Assembly: GCA_036898135.1 (NCBI GenBank)
Contig: CM072513.1
Location: forward strand, 15,280,522-15,344,521
Direction of reading: 5' to 3'
Length of the DNA: 64,000 bases
DNA from: Oncomelania hupensis
Lineage: Eukaryota > Mollusca > Gastropoda > Littorinimorpha > Pomatiopsidae
The notes under the pieces are model-generated. The model made no database searches and was not told where the DNA came from. It saw nothing but the letters and a program-made list of their open reading frames with translations. Positions 9,900-21,779 of the stretch are shown one piece after another; the first letter of the stretch is position 1; each line of letters begins with the position of its first letter. Both the position numbers and the translations under genes were made by a program.

Positions 9900-11434
9900 T
9901 GTCACGTGGGGTTTATGGGCTCTGCACAATGGAATTATGGACCCTCACGTTTATTCGGTGGGAACTGCTAGTATGTCACCCTATGAATTACTTTAATAAA
10001 TTTATTTGTTTAGCTCGTTCTGTGTTAAGGTTGGGGTACAGAAATAGATAGAAAAATGGTAAGAGATTACTGTCACACTAGCTTTCACACGGCTATGAAT
10101 CATATGTAGACCAGCCACTTGATAACAGTTAAAATCACACATTTATTTCATCTACTCTATACACGATTCTCTAAGTACTAATCTAACTTAAAAAGTCTCA
10201 ATCAATGCTAATAGTTCGATCGCTGATAGTCTAGGCAGCTGTTATATCTTCCTTGGGCACTTTGCTATAATATTTCATGTAGATTTGGACTACTGTGGTC
10301 CGTTTTACAGTTTCTGAAGAGTTGGACTACTGTGGTCCTGCTATGATCAGTTTAAGTGCACCTTCGCCTTATGCACTTACCTCATGTGTGGGGTGTTCGA
10401 AGTCCTTCTGTGAGGTAGCTTCTGGTCCACCTTTGTCGTTGTGTAGTTGGGTTCCCTTGCCACGCTGTGGGGTCTGACAGGGTGTTTCTTCGGGTAGCTC
10501 CTTCCGTCTTGTGCGGTAGAGTCTCCTCGACCAACTATAGTCGTTTCTGTGGAGTGGGACGCACAGGATAGCTCGGGATAGCTCGCCTGCTCGTCTGTAA
10601 TATAAGAGACGAAATTCTGCACAACCCTGAATAATCGGTTTGTGCAGAGCGTCTCACTGAAAGCCAAGTAGCCCTCAGTGATAGCTCCACATCTCTATAC
10701 ATAAGCGACGAACATTCTGCTACTTCCGGGTTCCACTGGAATCTCACTCTAAATTCCTATACATACAGATATGTCAATCGTGTCTAACTATACACATACA
10801 GAATTAATAATATTATAAACATTCAGTGGTACAGCCACTGGTCTGCAAACATACATATAAGTTAAACAACAGTGGTTCCGTACGGGATACAACATGGCGG
10901 CGCAACCGGTCGTGTTTCGCCACGTGTTCGGCGTTTCCACATGGTCACACAAATTCGGATTAACAATTCACATTTATGCATAGCAAATTCTTCAAACATA
11001 ATTTCAACAATAATATAAATATATCACGATGAAACAGAAGGGTGTTCATTTACCTGTCTGACAAGTTCAGGCCCGTGTTGACTAAATAGAATTCTGAGAT
11101 TCTAAGTCCTGCTTCCTGGTCTAAGTGTGTAGAGATTTCTCTGCCAGCTTTCTAGCTGTTAACACTTCGGTGTATTCCTCCCAACTGACCAAAAATGTGC
11201 GGGGTTTGGACCTAGTCAAACTGGCTCCAACCGCTTTGCCTAAGCTCTCCCATTGGTTCCAACGGTCCGATTCAAAACTCAAGTGCTGACGTCACTGCGC
11301 TGTGTGTGTGGCTCAGGCTCGCAGTGTGCTGTAATTTAATTGCTGCTGCGTGCTATACTAACTCTCTACTGTTACAAAGGCTACACAATGCTAAATAGTC
11401 GATAGGCAGAGTTTAAACTAGCCAATTCGTGACA
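9900..11434 (-). repeat. 3' LTR of element A
   Basis: 1,535 bp with TGTCA...TGACA ends. It lies left because the element runs on the minus strand. It contains a CRE palindrome at 11287-11294 and an inverted CCAAT (ATTGG) at 11252-11256, both within the first 190 bp in element orientation, so in presumptive U3. Confidence 0.92.
11287..11294. promoter_or_regulatory. CRE-type site TGACGTCA in LTR A (copy at 16900-16907)
   Basis: A perfect CREB/ATF palindrome about 140 bp from the U3 end in element orientation, followed 30 bp downstream by a CCAAT box. The B family has TGAGTCA at the equivalent place. Function is inferred from the motif. Confidence 0.5.
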
Positions 11435-11447
11435 GGCTCCCTCAACT
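11435..11447 (-). other. Polypurine tract of element A
   Basis: On the minus strand the bases next to the 3' LTR read TTGAGGGAGCC, purine-rich and directly abutting the LTR, as expected for the plus-strand primer. The same sequence abuts the B LTR at 50841. Confidence 0.6.
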
Positions 11448-11601
11448 GAAAAAAGGCGATGACTACTGGATTCGACCTTTTTCTACTACAGAGCCTAGTT
11501 TAACGCTGCACTATCCTAGGGTCCTATTTACAAGCTAAGTAAGTTGCTCTACCTGAGCTGCAATGCTGTGCCAGGTAGCTATGGACTCTAGTGACAGGGT
11601 A

Positions 11602-12216
11602 TTACTGGGCGGGGACGAATTCTGGTGCTGTGGCCCTTAGTTGTGTTGGGTGGGCGACAGCTGCTGTGTCCTCCACGAGATGGCGACTGAGGTAGTCGGC
11701 TCCGTGGTTCTCTTTGCCGGGGATGTACTCGATTTGGAATGAGTATGCCTGAAGGGTGAGTGCCCATCGCATCAGGCGAGAGTTCAAAGACTTGGAGGCT
11801 GCCAGGAACGATAGTGGTTGGTGGTCCACCTGAACTGTGAAGTGGGTCCCATACAGGTAGAGTTGAAACTTCTGTATGGCCCAGACTAGTCCAAGACATT
11901 CTTTCTCCGACGTGGCGTAGTGGGTCTCGGCGGGTCTCAATTTTCTGCTGGCGTAGGCGACGGGGAATAGCGTCTCCGCATTCTTGGGGTCGCGCTGTAG
12001 CAGTACTGCTCCGAGGCCTAAGTCGCTTGCGTCGGTGCGAAGAACGAATGGCTGAGTCAAATCGGGTAGGTGGAGTACTGGCGCCGATGTCATTCTGTCC
12101 TTGAGTGTTTGGAATGCTATCTCGCATTCGGCTGTCCATACGACTTTGTCCGGGGCGATTTTCCGGGTTCCATTTGTCAGTGGTACGGCGATGCTGTTGT
12201 AGTTGTGGATGAGCTT
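11602..12216 (-). pseudogene. RNase H remnant of element A, out of frame
   Basis: In one minus-strand frame this region encodes the end of the RT connection and a gypsy RNase H: VLRTDASDLGLGAVL, SEKECLGLVWAI, QVDHQPLSFLA and a GKENHGADYLSRH end. It is joined to the integrase C-terminus by a 929-bp deletion whose junction falls at about 12211-12216. Because 929 is not a multiple of three, RNase H is no longer in the Gag-Pol frame, and the ribosome would instead read about 210 unrelated residues to a stop at 11588. The domain is therefore probably not translated. Confidence 0.85.
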
Positions 12217-15154
12217 CTTCCGCGATGGCGATGGCCATCCATGTGTGCGTGCCGGGGGTCGCTGGTCGGTCCGTGTATTTCTTGAGGAGATTTATGTGGT
12301 GGTATCGGGCTCTCCCGTTCACCTCTATTTGGTAGACTGTCTTGGATTTCTTGGCAGTCACCCGGTACGGTCCTCTCCAAGCGATGTCCAGCTTGTTGGT
12401 TCCACTTGGAAGTAAGAGTAGCACTTGATCGCCGACTTGCAGTTCTCTGTCCTTCGCGTGGCGGTTGTAGTACTTCGCCTGACGGGCTCTGGCCTTCTTC
12501 AGTGCTTCACCAGCTTTCTTCCACGTTGCTTTGAGGGTTTCCTGCAGGTCTGCGACGTACTTGGTGGCACCTCTTGGTGTGTCGTCTATCTTGGCTTCCG
12601 TCCAACTTCTGCGTAGGGCTTCTAGCGGTCCTGCTAGAGGTCTGCCGAATAGCAATGTTGACGGGGTGTAGCCTGTGGCTGCATGGGGCGTTTCTCGGTA
12701 TGCGAACAGTGCCGCATTCACGTAGGTGTCCCACGCTTCTGGATTGTCGTCGGCGACTTTCCTGAGTATGGTGAGAAGGGTTCCATTCAGTCTTTCTACT
12801 TGTCCGTTGCTGGCGGGGTGGTATGGTGGTGTGCGAATGTGATGAACTTGTATCAACTCGAACACGTCTTGCATCAGGCGGCCGGTGAACTGAGATCCGT
12901 TGTCCGTTCTAATGCTGTCCGGGAATCCGACTCTGGTAAAGATGGCGATGAGTGCATCTGCAATCTTCTTGGTGTCGATCGCTGGCAACGGGACTGCTTC
13001 GCACCACATCGTACATGCGTCGACGAGTGTAAGTAGAAATCTGTTCCGCTTCTTGGTCATGGGCAGTGGTCCTACTATGTCTACTGAGACTTGCTGGAAT
13101 GGCACGCCGACTACTACCGATGGTCCTAAGGTAACTGGTACGGTGTGATGTCGCGGGGAATATCGTTGACATTGGTGGCAAGATTTCACGTAGCGCTTGA
13201 CATCCTCCGTGATTCCTGGCCAATAGTAGTGTGCGCTGATTCTCTGCACTGTGGCTCCAATTCCCATGTGTCCGCTGAGTGGCATGCTGTGGCCTAACTC
13301 TAGTACTTGGGCTCGAAGGGTGGCTGGTAGTACTAGTTGGGTGTGATCTCCATCTCCTTGTCGATGTAGAACTCCCTCTTCCATGTAGAAGTCTCCCTTG
13401 TGCGGGGGTGTGTGCGCCTTGGGTAGCTTCTGGAAGCACTTCGCTATCGAGGTGTCTTCTTTCTGTGCTGTTTTGATCTCTTCGAGTCCTGGGTTCGGAG
13501 CGAACTCGGGCTGGGGTGGTTGGGTTTTAGCTTGGGCCCTGGTTTGCACTGCAGCTATCTCTACAGTTTTAGGGGGCGTGCCTAAGAACACATACCTACA
13601 ACCTAGCACTAGATCATACAGGGGTTTCTGTAAAACAGCTGCTTGGATTCGTCCTGTGACGTACCTACTCTCTACTTCGATCCATGCTATTGGGCAAGTA
13701 GTCGTCGGTTTCGTCAAGTCTGCTCCTTGTAAGTCGACTGTCTTGTCTGTCAAGTCCGCGCGCGATACAAGAGATTCGCTAACTATCGCGTCGTATGATA
13801 GACCTGTGTCATACAGACAGCTCGCTTCTTTTCCGTTGACCTTGACCGTGTCTGTCACCGATGGGTGATCTCCGATCGTGTGTGGCTGGTTACCGCTGCT
13901 TTGAGTTAGAACTCTGTGCGCTGGCCGGCTTTCGCGCTCTTCCCTACGTTGTGCGGCCAACTTGAAACATTCTGCGGTGGAGTGATTGGTTCTGTTGCAG
14001 AACGAACAATACCGTCTTTGTTCTGCAGGACCTCTTTTCCCGAATTCCGTGTTGGGTCCTTTATTCTGCCCAGGTCTGGGGTTATTCGGCTTATTCGCGG
14101 TGCGCTCTTCTCGGTTAGGGCTTCTTTTCTGTGCCTCTTTCCCGTTAGGCTTTAGGTCTCGCCTGAAGCTCTTGGCTTCTCCGTGTGCGGCCACGTACCT
14201 ATCTGCGACCTTGACCAGATCTTCCAGTCTTTCCGCGCCCTGCTCTACTGAGAATGTCCTCAGCTCGGGGGTCATGGTTTCCCGTAGCTGTTCCCATACT
14301 AACAGTTCTGTCAGTCCATCATACGTCTTAGCCGTGGCTGACTGGCTAATCCACTTATCCAGCATTGTGGACAACCTATCCGCGAACTGCGCATAGCTCT
14401 CTCCTTTCACTCTCCGATTGGTGCGGAACTTTTGCCGGTAGCATTCTCCTGTCAGTTCGAATCCCGTTAGGAGTGCCTCTTTTACTTTGTGATAGTCAGT
14501 CACTCTGTCAGTCGGTAGCTTACTGTAGATGTCATAAGCCTTTCCTCTAAGCCCTTGACTAAGCTTAAAAGACCAATGAGTGGGATCTAGTTTGTACTCT
14601 GTTGCTAGACGCTCGAACCTAGTCAGATAGAGATCTAGACCTTCCTCTCTCTCATTGAATGTTCCCAGTGGGAATGACATTCCTTGTACAGGGTTGGATG
14701 CTACCTCTAGCTGATCTGAGTGGGGAGGGGTTGAGGAAGAACTTGAAGCTCCTGATCCCAATCTTCTTAGCTCTAACTCATGCTGTCTTTCTTTTTCCTT
14801 TTCTGCCCTCTCTTTTTCTTTTTCTGCCCGCTCATACTCCCATCTCCTAACTTCTGCTTCTCTCTCTGCTGCTAATGCTGCCTTCTTCTGTTCTCCTTCT
14901 AATTCTAGTTTCTTCTGCTCTGCTTCTAATTTCTTCTGCTCTAGTTCTAATTTCTTTTGCTCTGCTTCTAGTTCTGGTTTTCTCTGTTCTGATTCGAGTT
15001 TCTTCGCCTCTCTCTCTGCTGCTCTCTCTGCCTTAGCTTCCTGTTTCTCTACCTCTGCATTGATATACGCAATTAGGTCTGCCCCTGCTAAGTGTAAAGC
15101 TTCTCCTAGTTCCTTGAAACGCAATCTCAAGGCCACGGGGTCCGACATTGTCAA
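12211..15154 (-). CDS. Gag-protease-integrase of element A (frame open to 11588)
   Basis: One uninterrupted frame starts with an ATG at 15154 (a second ATG at 15148). In order it has a Glu/Lys-rich coiled coil, a SCAN-like capsid region, a CX2CX4HX4C zinc knuckle (CSFCNRTNHSTAEC), a protease with YDTG, an integrase HHCC domain, a DD35E core with VDIVG, RTDNGSQF and NGQVERLN, and a WRGPYRV GPY module. It would give virus-like-particle proteins, a processing protease and an integrase. About 979 residues match element B; beyond the deletion junction the same frame continues for about 210 residues of frameshifted RNase H sequence. The Gag coiled coil is shorter than in B because fewer 9-residue repeats are present. 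There is no RT. Confidence 0.9.
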
Positions 15155-15488
15155 ACGTGTCTATGAACAACCTCTGAATCACGTGGAATACCAAAACACT
15201 AGCAATATTGCAATTCAATAACAACAATGCAAAGACCATAAAATTCGTAATCAATAATAGAATACAACAAGAGTCAAATGGCATACAACAGTTATTTAAG
15301 CAAATCCTGCAAAAGAACAATGCAACATACAGGCACAAAAATATTTGAAGCAAAAAAGTTTTTAACTAAAGAATAGTGCACCCAACTGATCAGTCCTTGT
15401 TACCACTATTCTAAGTTATTCTACTTCTATGGTTATCTAATTTTATTGTACTTAGGTCCGGTTATACCCAATTCCTATTATACACAGA
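15155..15488 (-). other. Untranslated leader of element A
   Basis: 334 bp between the primer site and the gag start. It holds a good splice-acceptor-like sequence (TTGTTCTTTTGCAG on the minus strand, ending at 15307). No frame is supported. Confidence 0.5.
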
Positions 15489-15505
15489 TCCTGGCAGGCT
15501 CGCCA
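15489..15505 (-). other. Primer-binding site of element A
   Basis: TGGCGAGCCTGCCAGGA on the minus strand, 7 nt from the 5' LTR. Its complement ends in CCA and matches the 3' end of animal tRNA-Arg(ACG), as I recall it, at all but about one base. The primer assignment is tentative. Confidence 0.55.
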
Positions 15506-15512
15506 ATTAAAG

Positions 15513-17047
15513 TGTCACGGGGGTTTTATGGGCTCTGCACAATGGAATTATGGACCCTCACGTTTATTCGGTGGGAACTGCTAGTATGTCACCCTATGAA
15601 TTACTTTAATAAATTTATTTGTTTAGCTCGTTCTGTGTTAAGGTTGGGGTACAGAAATAGATAGAAAAATGGTAAGAGATTACTGTCACACTAGCTTTCA
15701 CACGGCTATGAATCATATGTAGACCAGCCACTTGATAACAGTTAAAATCACACATTTATTTCATCTACTCTATACACGATTCTCTAAGTACTAATCTAAC
15801 TTAAAAAGTCTCAATCAATGCTAATAGTTCGATCGCTGATAGTCTAGGCAGCTGTTATATCTTCCTTGGGCACTTTGCTATAATATTTCATGTAGATTTG
15901 GACTACTGTGGTCCGTTTTACAGTTTCTGAAGAGTTGGACTACTGTGGTCCTGCTATGATCAGTTTAAGTGCACCTTCGCCTTATGCACTTACCTCATGT
16001 GTGGGGTGTTCGAAGTCCTTCTGTGAGGTAGCTTCTGGTCCACCTTTGTCGTTGTGTAGTTGGGTTCCCTTGCCACGCTGTGGGGTCTGACAGGGTGTTT
16101 CTTCGGGTAGCTCCTTCCGTCTTGTGCGGTAGAGTCTCCTCGACCAACTATAGTCGTTTCTGTGGAGTGGGACGCACAGGATAGCTCGGGATAGCTCGCC
16201 TGCTCGTCTGTAATATAAGAGACGAAATTCTGCACAACCCTGAATAATCGGTTTGTGCAGAGCGTCTCACTGAAAGCCAAGTAGCCCTCAGTGATAGCTC
16301 CACATCTCTATACATAAGCGACGAACATTCTGCTACTTCCGGGTTCCACTGGAATCTCACTCTAAATTCCTATACATACAGATATGTCAATCGTGTCTAA
16401 CTATACACATACAGAATTAATAATATTATAAACATTCAGTGGTACAGCCACTGGTCTGCAAACATACATATAAGTTAAACAACAGTGGTTCCGTACGGGA
16501 TACAACATGGCGGCGCAACCGGTCGTGTTTCGCCACGTGTTCGGCGTTTCCACATGGTCACACAAATTCGGATTAACAATTCACATTTATGCATAGCAAA
16601 TTCTTCAAACATAATTTCAACAATAATATAAATATATCACGATGAAACAGAAGGGTGTTCATTTACCTGTCTGACAAGTTCAGGCCCGTGTTGACTAAAT
16701 AGAATTCTGAGATTCTAAGTCCTGCTTCCTGGTCTAAGTGTGTAGAGATTTCTCTGCCAGCTTTCTAGCTGTTAACACTTCGGTGTATTCCTCCCAACTG
16801 ACCAAAAATGTGCGGGGTTTGGACCTAGTCAAACTGGCTCCAACCGCTTTGCCTAAGCTCTCCCATTGGTTCCAACGGTCCGATTCAAAACTCAAGTGCT
16901 GACGTCACTGCGCTGTGTGTGTGGCTCAGGCTCGCAGTGTGCTGTAATTTAATTGCTGCTGCGTGCTATACTAACTCTCTACTGTTACAAAGGCTACACA
17001 ATGCTAAATAGTCGATAGGCAGAGTTTAAACTAGCCAATTCGTGACA
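15513..17047 (-). repeat. 5' LTR of element A
   Basis: 1,535 bp, nearly identical to 9900-11434. It contains the second CRE copy at 16900-16907. A CAGGTAAAT splice-donor-like sequence lies at about 16662-16669 on the minus strand. Confidence 0.92.
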
Positions 17048-17052
17048 GAAGG

Positions 17053-17565
17053 GCAGACTGAAATATCCCAAATTGATTTTGACGAACGACGCGTAGTAAA
17101 AGACTACTTTTTGTGCGAGTCGAAAGTCCGTTGACAAGAACAAACTAATGTAGAATAAAACCCTCAGAGAATACTTTCCGTCGGAAAAAGAACTAATTAT
17201 AACAGCAGTGGTAAACTTGAATTAGAATGGAGTTAAGAGTGATAAACTATAGAATACTCCCGGCACAAGGGAGTAATTAAAACTGATAGACGGCAACCGA
17301 ACAGAGCGGTGATTAAGAGTGATTTACGATGGCGACTTCAAATGAATTTGGATGACTTAGGTTGCTTAGCTTTGTACAAAGAAAGACTCAACTTGTCTCT
17401 TTTCAAAGTTTCCTTTCAACTTGCTTTCACACAACTGTATACAATGAAGCCAGCATCCAGACAAGCCTCCACAACAATAATACAATAAGACCTCCGACGA
17501 CGACGATGCTGATGACGAGGATGGTGCTGCGGCTGTTGTAGGTGATGAGGATGAAGATGCTGTTG
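17053..17565. other. No gene recognised
   Basis: AT-rich sequence between element A and a GAT microsatellite. No supportable feature. Confidence 0.4.
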
Positions 17566-17569
17566 CTTG

Positions 17570-17640
17570 AGGTGATGGTGATGATGATGATGATAATGGT
17601 GGTGGGAGTGATAATGATGATGGTGATGATGATGGTGATG

Positions 17641-17706
<66 letters not shown>
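17570..17706. repeat. (GAT)n microsatellite
   Basis: GAT units with GGT and AAT interruptions, pure from about 17660. Poly-His, poly-Ile, poly-Ser and poly-Met frames through it are artefacts. Confidence 0.95.
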
Positions 17707-17708
<2 letters not shown>

Positions 17709-17762
17709 AACAAAAAGGTGCAGATTGACTTTTCTTGGCATGAATTCTAAACAGCACTGATT

Positions 17763-18030
17763 TGTGGGGTAGCTCAATGGTTGGCGGAGTTTTAAAGCGC
17801 ACGCGTTGGGCGACATGGGTTCGATCCTGGTTTCAGCAAAACAGTTTGCGTTCACTAAATATGGTGGACATCGCCTTCAGGAACTCTGTGAGCTGACAAG
17901 CGTAATATATTGTTACACATAATTGAGTTCGATCCTAATTACAGCAAACTAGGTTGTGCACGTTGGTTCTGGTTTGCCCGCGCTTTCAGTCGCTGTGTGG
18001 ACTGGTAAGCGCACTATATAATACAAAAGC
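17763..18030 (+). repeat. tRNA-derived SINE remnant
   Basis: The tRNA-like head has GGGTAGCTCAATGGTTGGCG (A box) and GGGTTCGATCC (B box). A second partial B-box-like GAGTTCGATCC follows at about 17928, suggesting a composite. The end, TAAGCGCACTATATAATAC, resembles the GCGCTATATAAATAC-type 3' tails of LINE-mobilised SINEs. Confidence 0.55.
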
Positions 18031-18139
18031 AATTGATTTTTTGGTTTGCAATTGACATCGCAGTTATGAACCAGCCGACCGTACGTTTACGGTGGCATTG
18101 CACTGAGGTGTGTACAGTTGAATAGTAAGCCTATGGTGT

Positions 18140-18310
18140 GTGGTTTGGTGGCACAGTGGATTGAGCGCTGGTTTTCTGTGCCTACGGTCGCGGGTTCGAA
18201 CTTACGTGGCTTAAGTACGAGACGTTTCAGGACATGGAGGGTTCTCTCCGGGTACTCACTACCTTCAATAATGGTTTTGGATACGGTAAATCTTTAAAAA
18301 AAAAAACAGC
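18140..18310 (+). repeat. tRNA-derived SINE (family S, copy 1)
   Basis: Head with GGTGGCACAGTGGATTGAGC and GCGGGTTCGAAC. The body has a TTCAGGACATGGAGGG motif and the conserved 3' part CTTCAATAATGGTTTTGGAT before an A-rich tail. The same family is found on the minus strand at 61797-61985. Confidence 0.65.
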
Positions 18311-18551
<241 letters not shown>

Positions 18552-18584
18552 TAATTATTATTTTATTATATTATATCAAGGCAT

Positions 18585-18586
<2 letters not shown>

Positions 18587-18656
<70 letters not shown>
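18587..18656. repeat. (GA)n microsatellite
   Basis: Pure GA run. Confidence 0.97.
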
Positions 18657-18657
<1 letters not shown>

Positions 18658-18879
18658 TTAGTTTCACTTTGATTATTATAAAGCTGTTCTCAGTGGTGAT
18701 ACTTTCTTTGTGACGTGGCAATATGCCTACTAAACATTTATAAATAAAAACAGATTTCGTTTCCAACAGGACGGGTACAAGAACGATTACGGGAACGAAG
18801 ATCATATGGCAATCGCAGTAAATAAGAATAACTGTAATATTTGAATGATCAGACACTGTTTAATTCGTCAGGTGGTTGT

Positions 18880-19065
18880 ACGGACTAAACGAAATCTCAG
18901 GAGATCCCTATCGGAAGACGGGGTGTTTCGGTCGGGCTAAACGAAACGACACCTCGGTATACTCAATATTGAAAGATGGGGGCGTTCGGTTTCGTTCGTA
19001 CCTACGAGTAAACGAAATGAAACCTCTGTAGACTGATGTCGGAAAAAGGGGGACATCATTCCAGC
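18880..19065. repeat. Degenerate tandem repeat of about 65 bp, 3 units
   Basis: Three blocks each begin with a TAAACGAAA motif (about 18886, 18938 and 19010), followed by CTC and a GGGGG/GGTGT-type segment. Divergent; origin unknown. Confidence 0.4.
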
Positions 19066-19925
19066 ATTCATCTTCTGTTCCCGCCTGGCTCTCTTTAGCG
19101 GGGCTGTCTTTGATGAAGCGGGTTGACTTCCCGATGGGTAATAAAACAGTCCATACACTACGGTGCTAAATGGCCGCCGTAGTCATGAGAGAAGGCATGG
19201 AGAAAGGAAAAAAGTAGGCAGGGGGAAAAAAGAATGAAGGGAGATAGTATTTAAAAAGAGCGGGCAGATAGACAGAACGAGAGACAGAGAGAGAATAAAA
19301 AAAAATGATGGCAGTGAAGTCCTGATTAAAAGCAGGCGAGACGGTGGGAATCGACGGTGATATTGAGACCGACGAAATGAAAAGATGAGCGGATGAAATG
19401 AGATAGGGGTTTAAACCGAAAGGGACAGACAGAATGATCAAACAGACGACGATGTCGTCGTACTGACAAAGTCTCGCTGCGGAAGTTGATGCGAAAACGC
19501 TGAGGAGACAAGAGGAATAATAACAGAAGACGCTTCGCTTATTTATCCCTTTCCTGATTTATTTTCAGACAAGAACAGAAGATGCCAGTAGCTGGTAAGC
19601 ATGATCACAGATTAGTAGTGTCCTTCATTAAATAAACCGTTACTAACGCGACTTACCCTATAGAATTGTTACGATTGAGACGCGCATCACAGGTCCGACC
19701 ATTTTGGTTTGCAAAGCGTGCAATAATAAAGTGTATTTACCTTTGATTTGATTTGGCGTTGTTCCTAGAAGAAGCTTTGTATAATGTTCATAATTTTCGT
19801 CGGTCGATATTGTTGACAATTGTATGGAATTACTTGTTTATTATCGATCGAAGCTTCTAGACCTTATGAGTAAAAGCTGGCCGAATCTAAACAAAACATG
19901 AGGTAAGGCAGTGGATAGTTCCGGT
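19066..19925. other. No gene recognised
   Basis: Purine-rich in part (19190-19400). No supportable coding frame. Confidence 0.4.
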
Positions 19926-19929
19926 TTGT

Positions 19930-20236
19930 TTTGATTGGGTGTTATTGCGTCATGCTGGAATGTTCCAATTTTTTCTAGATTGCAGAGAGGCTAAATAAAA
20001 CGATGCAAGGTCTGCTTGTAAGGATGATTTTTTGATGATGATCTTTGTAGTGATTTTCGGAAAGCGATCTTGTATGCAGTTGTTGATGTTTGCTGAGTAA
20101 AGCTGGAAAAACCTTATACGACGACTCCTGCCTTGTTGCTGAGTGAACAGGCTTCGTGGATAAACGAATTCGAGTTGCACATAGCAAGATTCGAGCATCG
20201 GGGCTGAATCAACTATTGATAAATAACCGTGTAACC
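19930..20236 (+). repeat. Divergent LTR relic of the C/D family, inverted
   Basis: The reverse complement aligns with the C LTR: GGTTACAC at the outer end, TTGATTCAGCCCCGATGCT, ATTCGTTTATCCACGAAGCC, TTTTCCAGCTTTACTCAGCA, ACATCAACAACTGCATACAA and a CCTCTCTG block. It is far more diverged than the other copies, lies in the opposite orientation and has no internal region, so it is probably an old solo LTR. Confidence 0.65.
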
Positions 20237-20566
20237 ACAATATACATAGTATGTTCTCCATGCTTTGTTTACTTGTCTCATGAATAATACAATTCTGTTT
20301 AAACCAATATACATAGCATTTAGGTTGGTTTCCTCAACAACGGTAATGGGTGCTAGTTTGGGCGCAAACCACTGTACTACTTCGCCACCCTCGATAAATG
20401 GTTTGACGAAGGGGTTTGGGATATGGAGGGAGTTGACAAAGCTAGAAGTTAGTGGTCTACGACTCTAGATAGCGTACGCCTTGCAGTAAGCTGACTACGT
20501 CAGCAGTTGGGAATCAACCGTCACTTCTTTCGTGGGCGCCATGATCTGAATCATCTTCAACCTTTA
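20237..20566. other. No gene recognised
   Basis: Unique-looking sequence between the LTR relic and the interrupted solo LTR. Confidence 0.4.
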
Positions 20567-21081
20567 GGCTGTGTTACACTCCGTTTGATGTTGGTGTTTT
20601 CTATCAGTAGTGGATTCAGCCCCAATGCTGAAGTACTGATGAGTGTAGCTCAGATTCGTTTATTCACGCAACCCGCTCAATCAGCATACAAGTCACAAAG
20701 TCGACGTATGAAGTTTTCCACTTTTATTCAGCACACATCAACAACTGCATACAATTCTCAACTCAACAACCAACAACACACAGAGCATCGAATATATAAT
20801 TTTTTCTCTCAACTCGAGATGACCTAGGTCGTTTAGAATAACGCGTTACAACCAATCAGAATTAAAGATCGTCACTGACTTACGTCATACATATTTCTAA
20901 ACATACCCGGAACATTCTCTTACTTCGAAAATTTATCGGGAAATTTCTATCGAGAGTAAACACGCAGATGAGGCTTCTCCAATAATATCGACTAACTCAA
21001 ATTATCAACGTTATACAAAGCCTCTCCTAACAACAATGCAAACTCAAATCAAAGGTAAATAAACTCCATTATTGAATACTT

Positions 21082-21712
21082 TTGTTACACTCAGTTTGAT
21101 GTTGGTGTTTTCTATCAGTATCTGATTCAGCCCCGATGCTGAATTCCTGATAGGTGTGTAACTCAGATTCGTTTATTCACACAGCCCGTCCAAACAGCAT
21201 ACAAGTCACAAAGTCGACGTATGAAGTTTTCCACTTTTATTCAGCACACATCAACAACTGCATACAATTCTCAATTCAACTCAACAACTTTCACAGCAAC
21301 TTTCCAGTTTCACTATCAACAACTTTCTCTCTCTCAACAGCGGCACATGATTAAATAACCTCTCTCTTTTCCGGAAAGATTTCGTACATGGTAGAAATGA
21401 CGTACTGCCACCAATCGAATAAAAGATCGTCATCACTGACTTACGTCATACATATTTTTATATCTTCCAGAACGACCTCTTGCTTCTACATGTATCAGGA
21501 AATTTCTATCAAGATAGTAAACACGCATATCCAGAAGATTCTCAAATAATATCGACTAACGCAAATTATCAACGTTATACAAAGCCTCTCTAACAACAAT
21601 GCAAACTCAAATCAAAGGTAAATAAACTCCATTATTGAATACTTTGCAAAACGAAACGATTAGATCTATCGTGCGCTTTCAGCCATACTATCGTTCGCGT
21701 TTCAACGTAACA
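21082..21712 (-). repeat. 3' LTR of element C
   Basis: 631 bp. Paired heat-shock-type half sites (TTCnnGAA or GAAnnTTC) lie at 21369-21376, 21465-21472, 21499-21506 and 21534-21541. A CRE-like TGACGTAA lies on the minus strand at 21441-21448. Confidence 0.9.
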
Positions 21713-21730
21713 TAACCCCCCACTCAAGAA
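21713..21730 (-). other. Polypurine tract of element C
   Basis: On the minus strand TTGAGTGGGGGGTTA abuts the LTR. Confidence 0.65.
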
Positions 21731-21779
21731 GAAATTTACCTAATTTCTTTCAACAACGTTGAAACGTAATGCACAAACA

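Larger units (their letters stand above)
9900..17047 (-). mobile_element. LTR retrotransposon A (Gmr1-like gypsy, A/B family), RT-deleted
   Basis: A complete element in structure: two 1,535-bp LTRs (9900-11434 and 15513-17047) beginning TGTCACG and ending TGACA, flanked by GAAGG at 9895-9899 and 17048-17052. It is transcribed right to left. The internal part has a primer-binding site, a Gag-protease-integrase frame, an RNase H remnant and a purine tract. Compared with element B, 929 bp covering the RT fingers and palm are missing. The LTR copies differ visibly only near the outer end (CGTGGGGTTTA against CGGGGGTTTTA), so insertion was recent. It cannot move without RT from another copy. Confidence 0.93.

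Noticed and set aside
10295..10747. Short frames inside the A and B LTRs (same frames at 15.9, 49.7 and 56.3 kb)
   Set aside because: They recur only because the LTRs are repeated; not conserved between A and B, and without domains.
12070..14850. Plus-strand frames opposite the A and B Gag-Pol genes
   Set aside because: Antisense shadows of the minus-strand coding region.
17366..17855. Poly-His, poly-Ile, poly-Ser and poly-Asn frames in trinucleotide arrays (also 28.3 and 35.6 kb)
   Set aside because: Products of GAT and ATT microsatellites.
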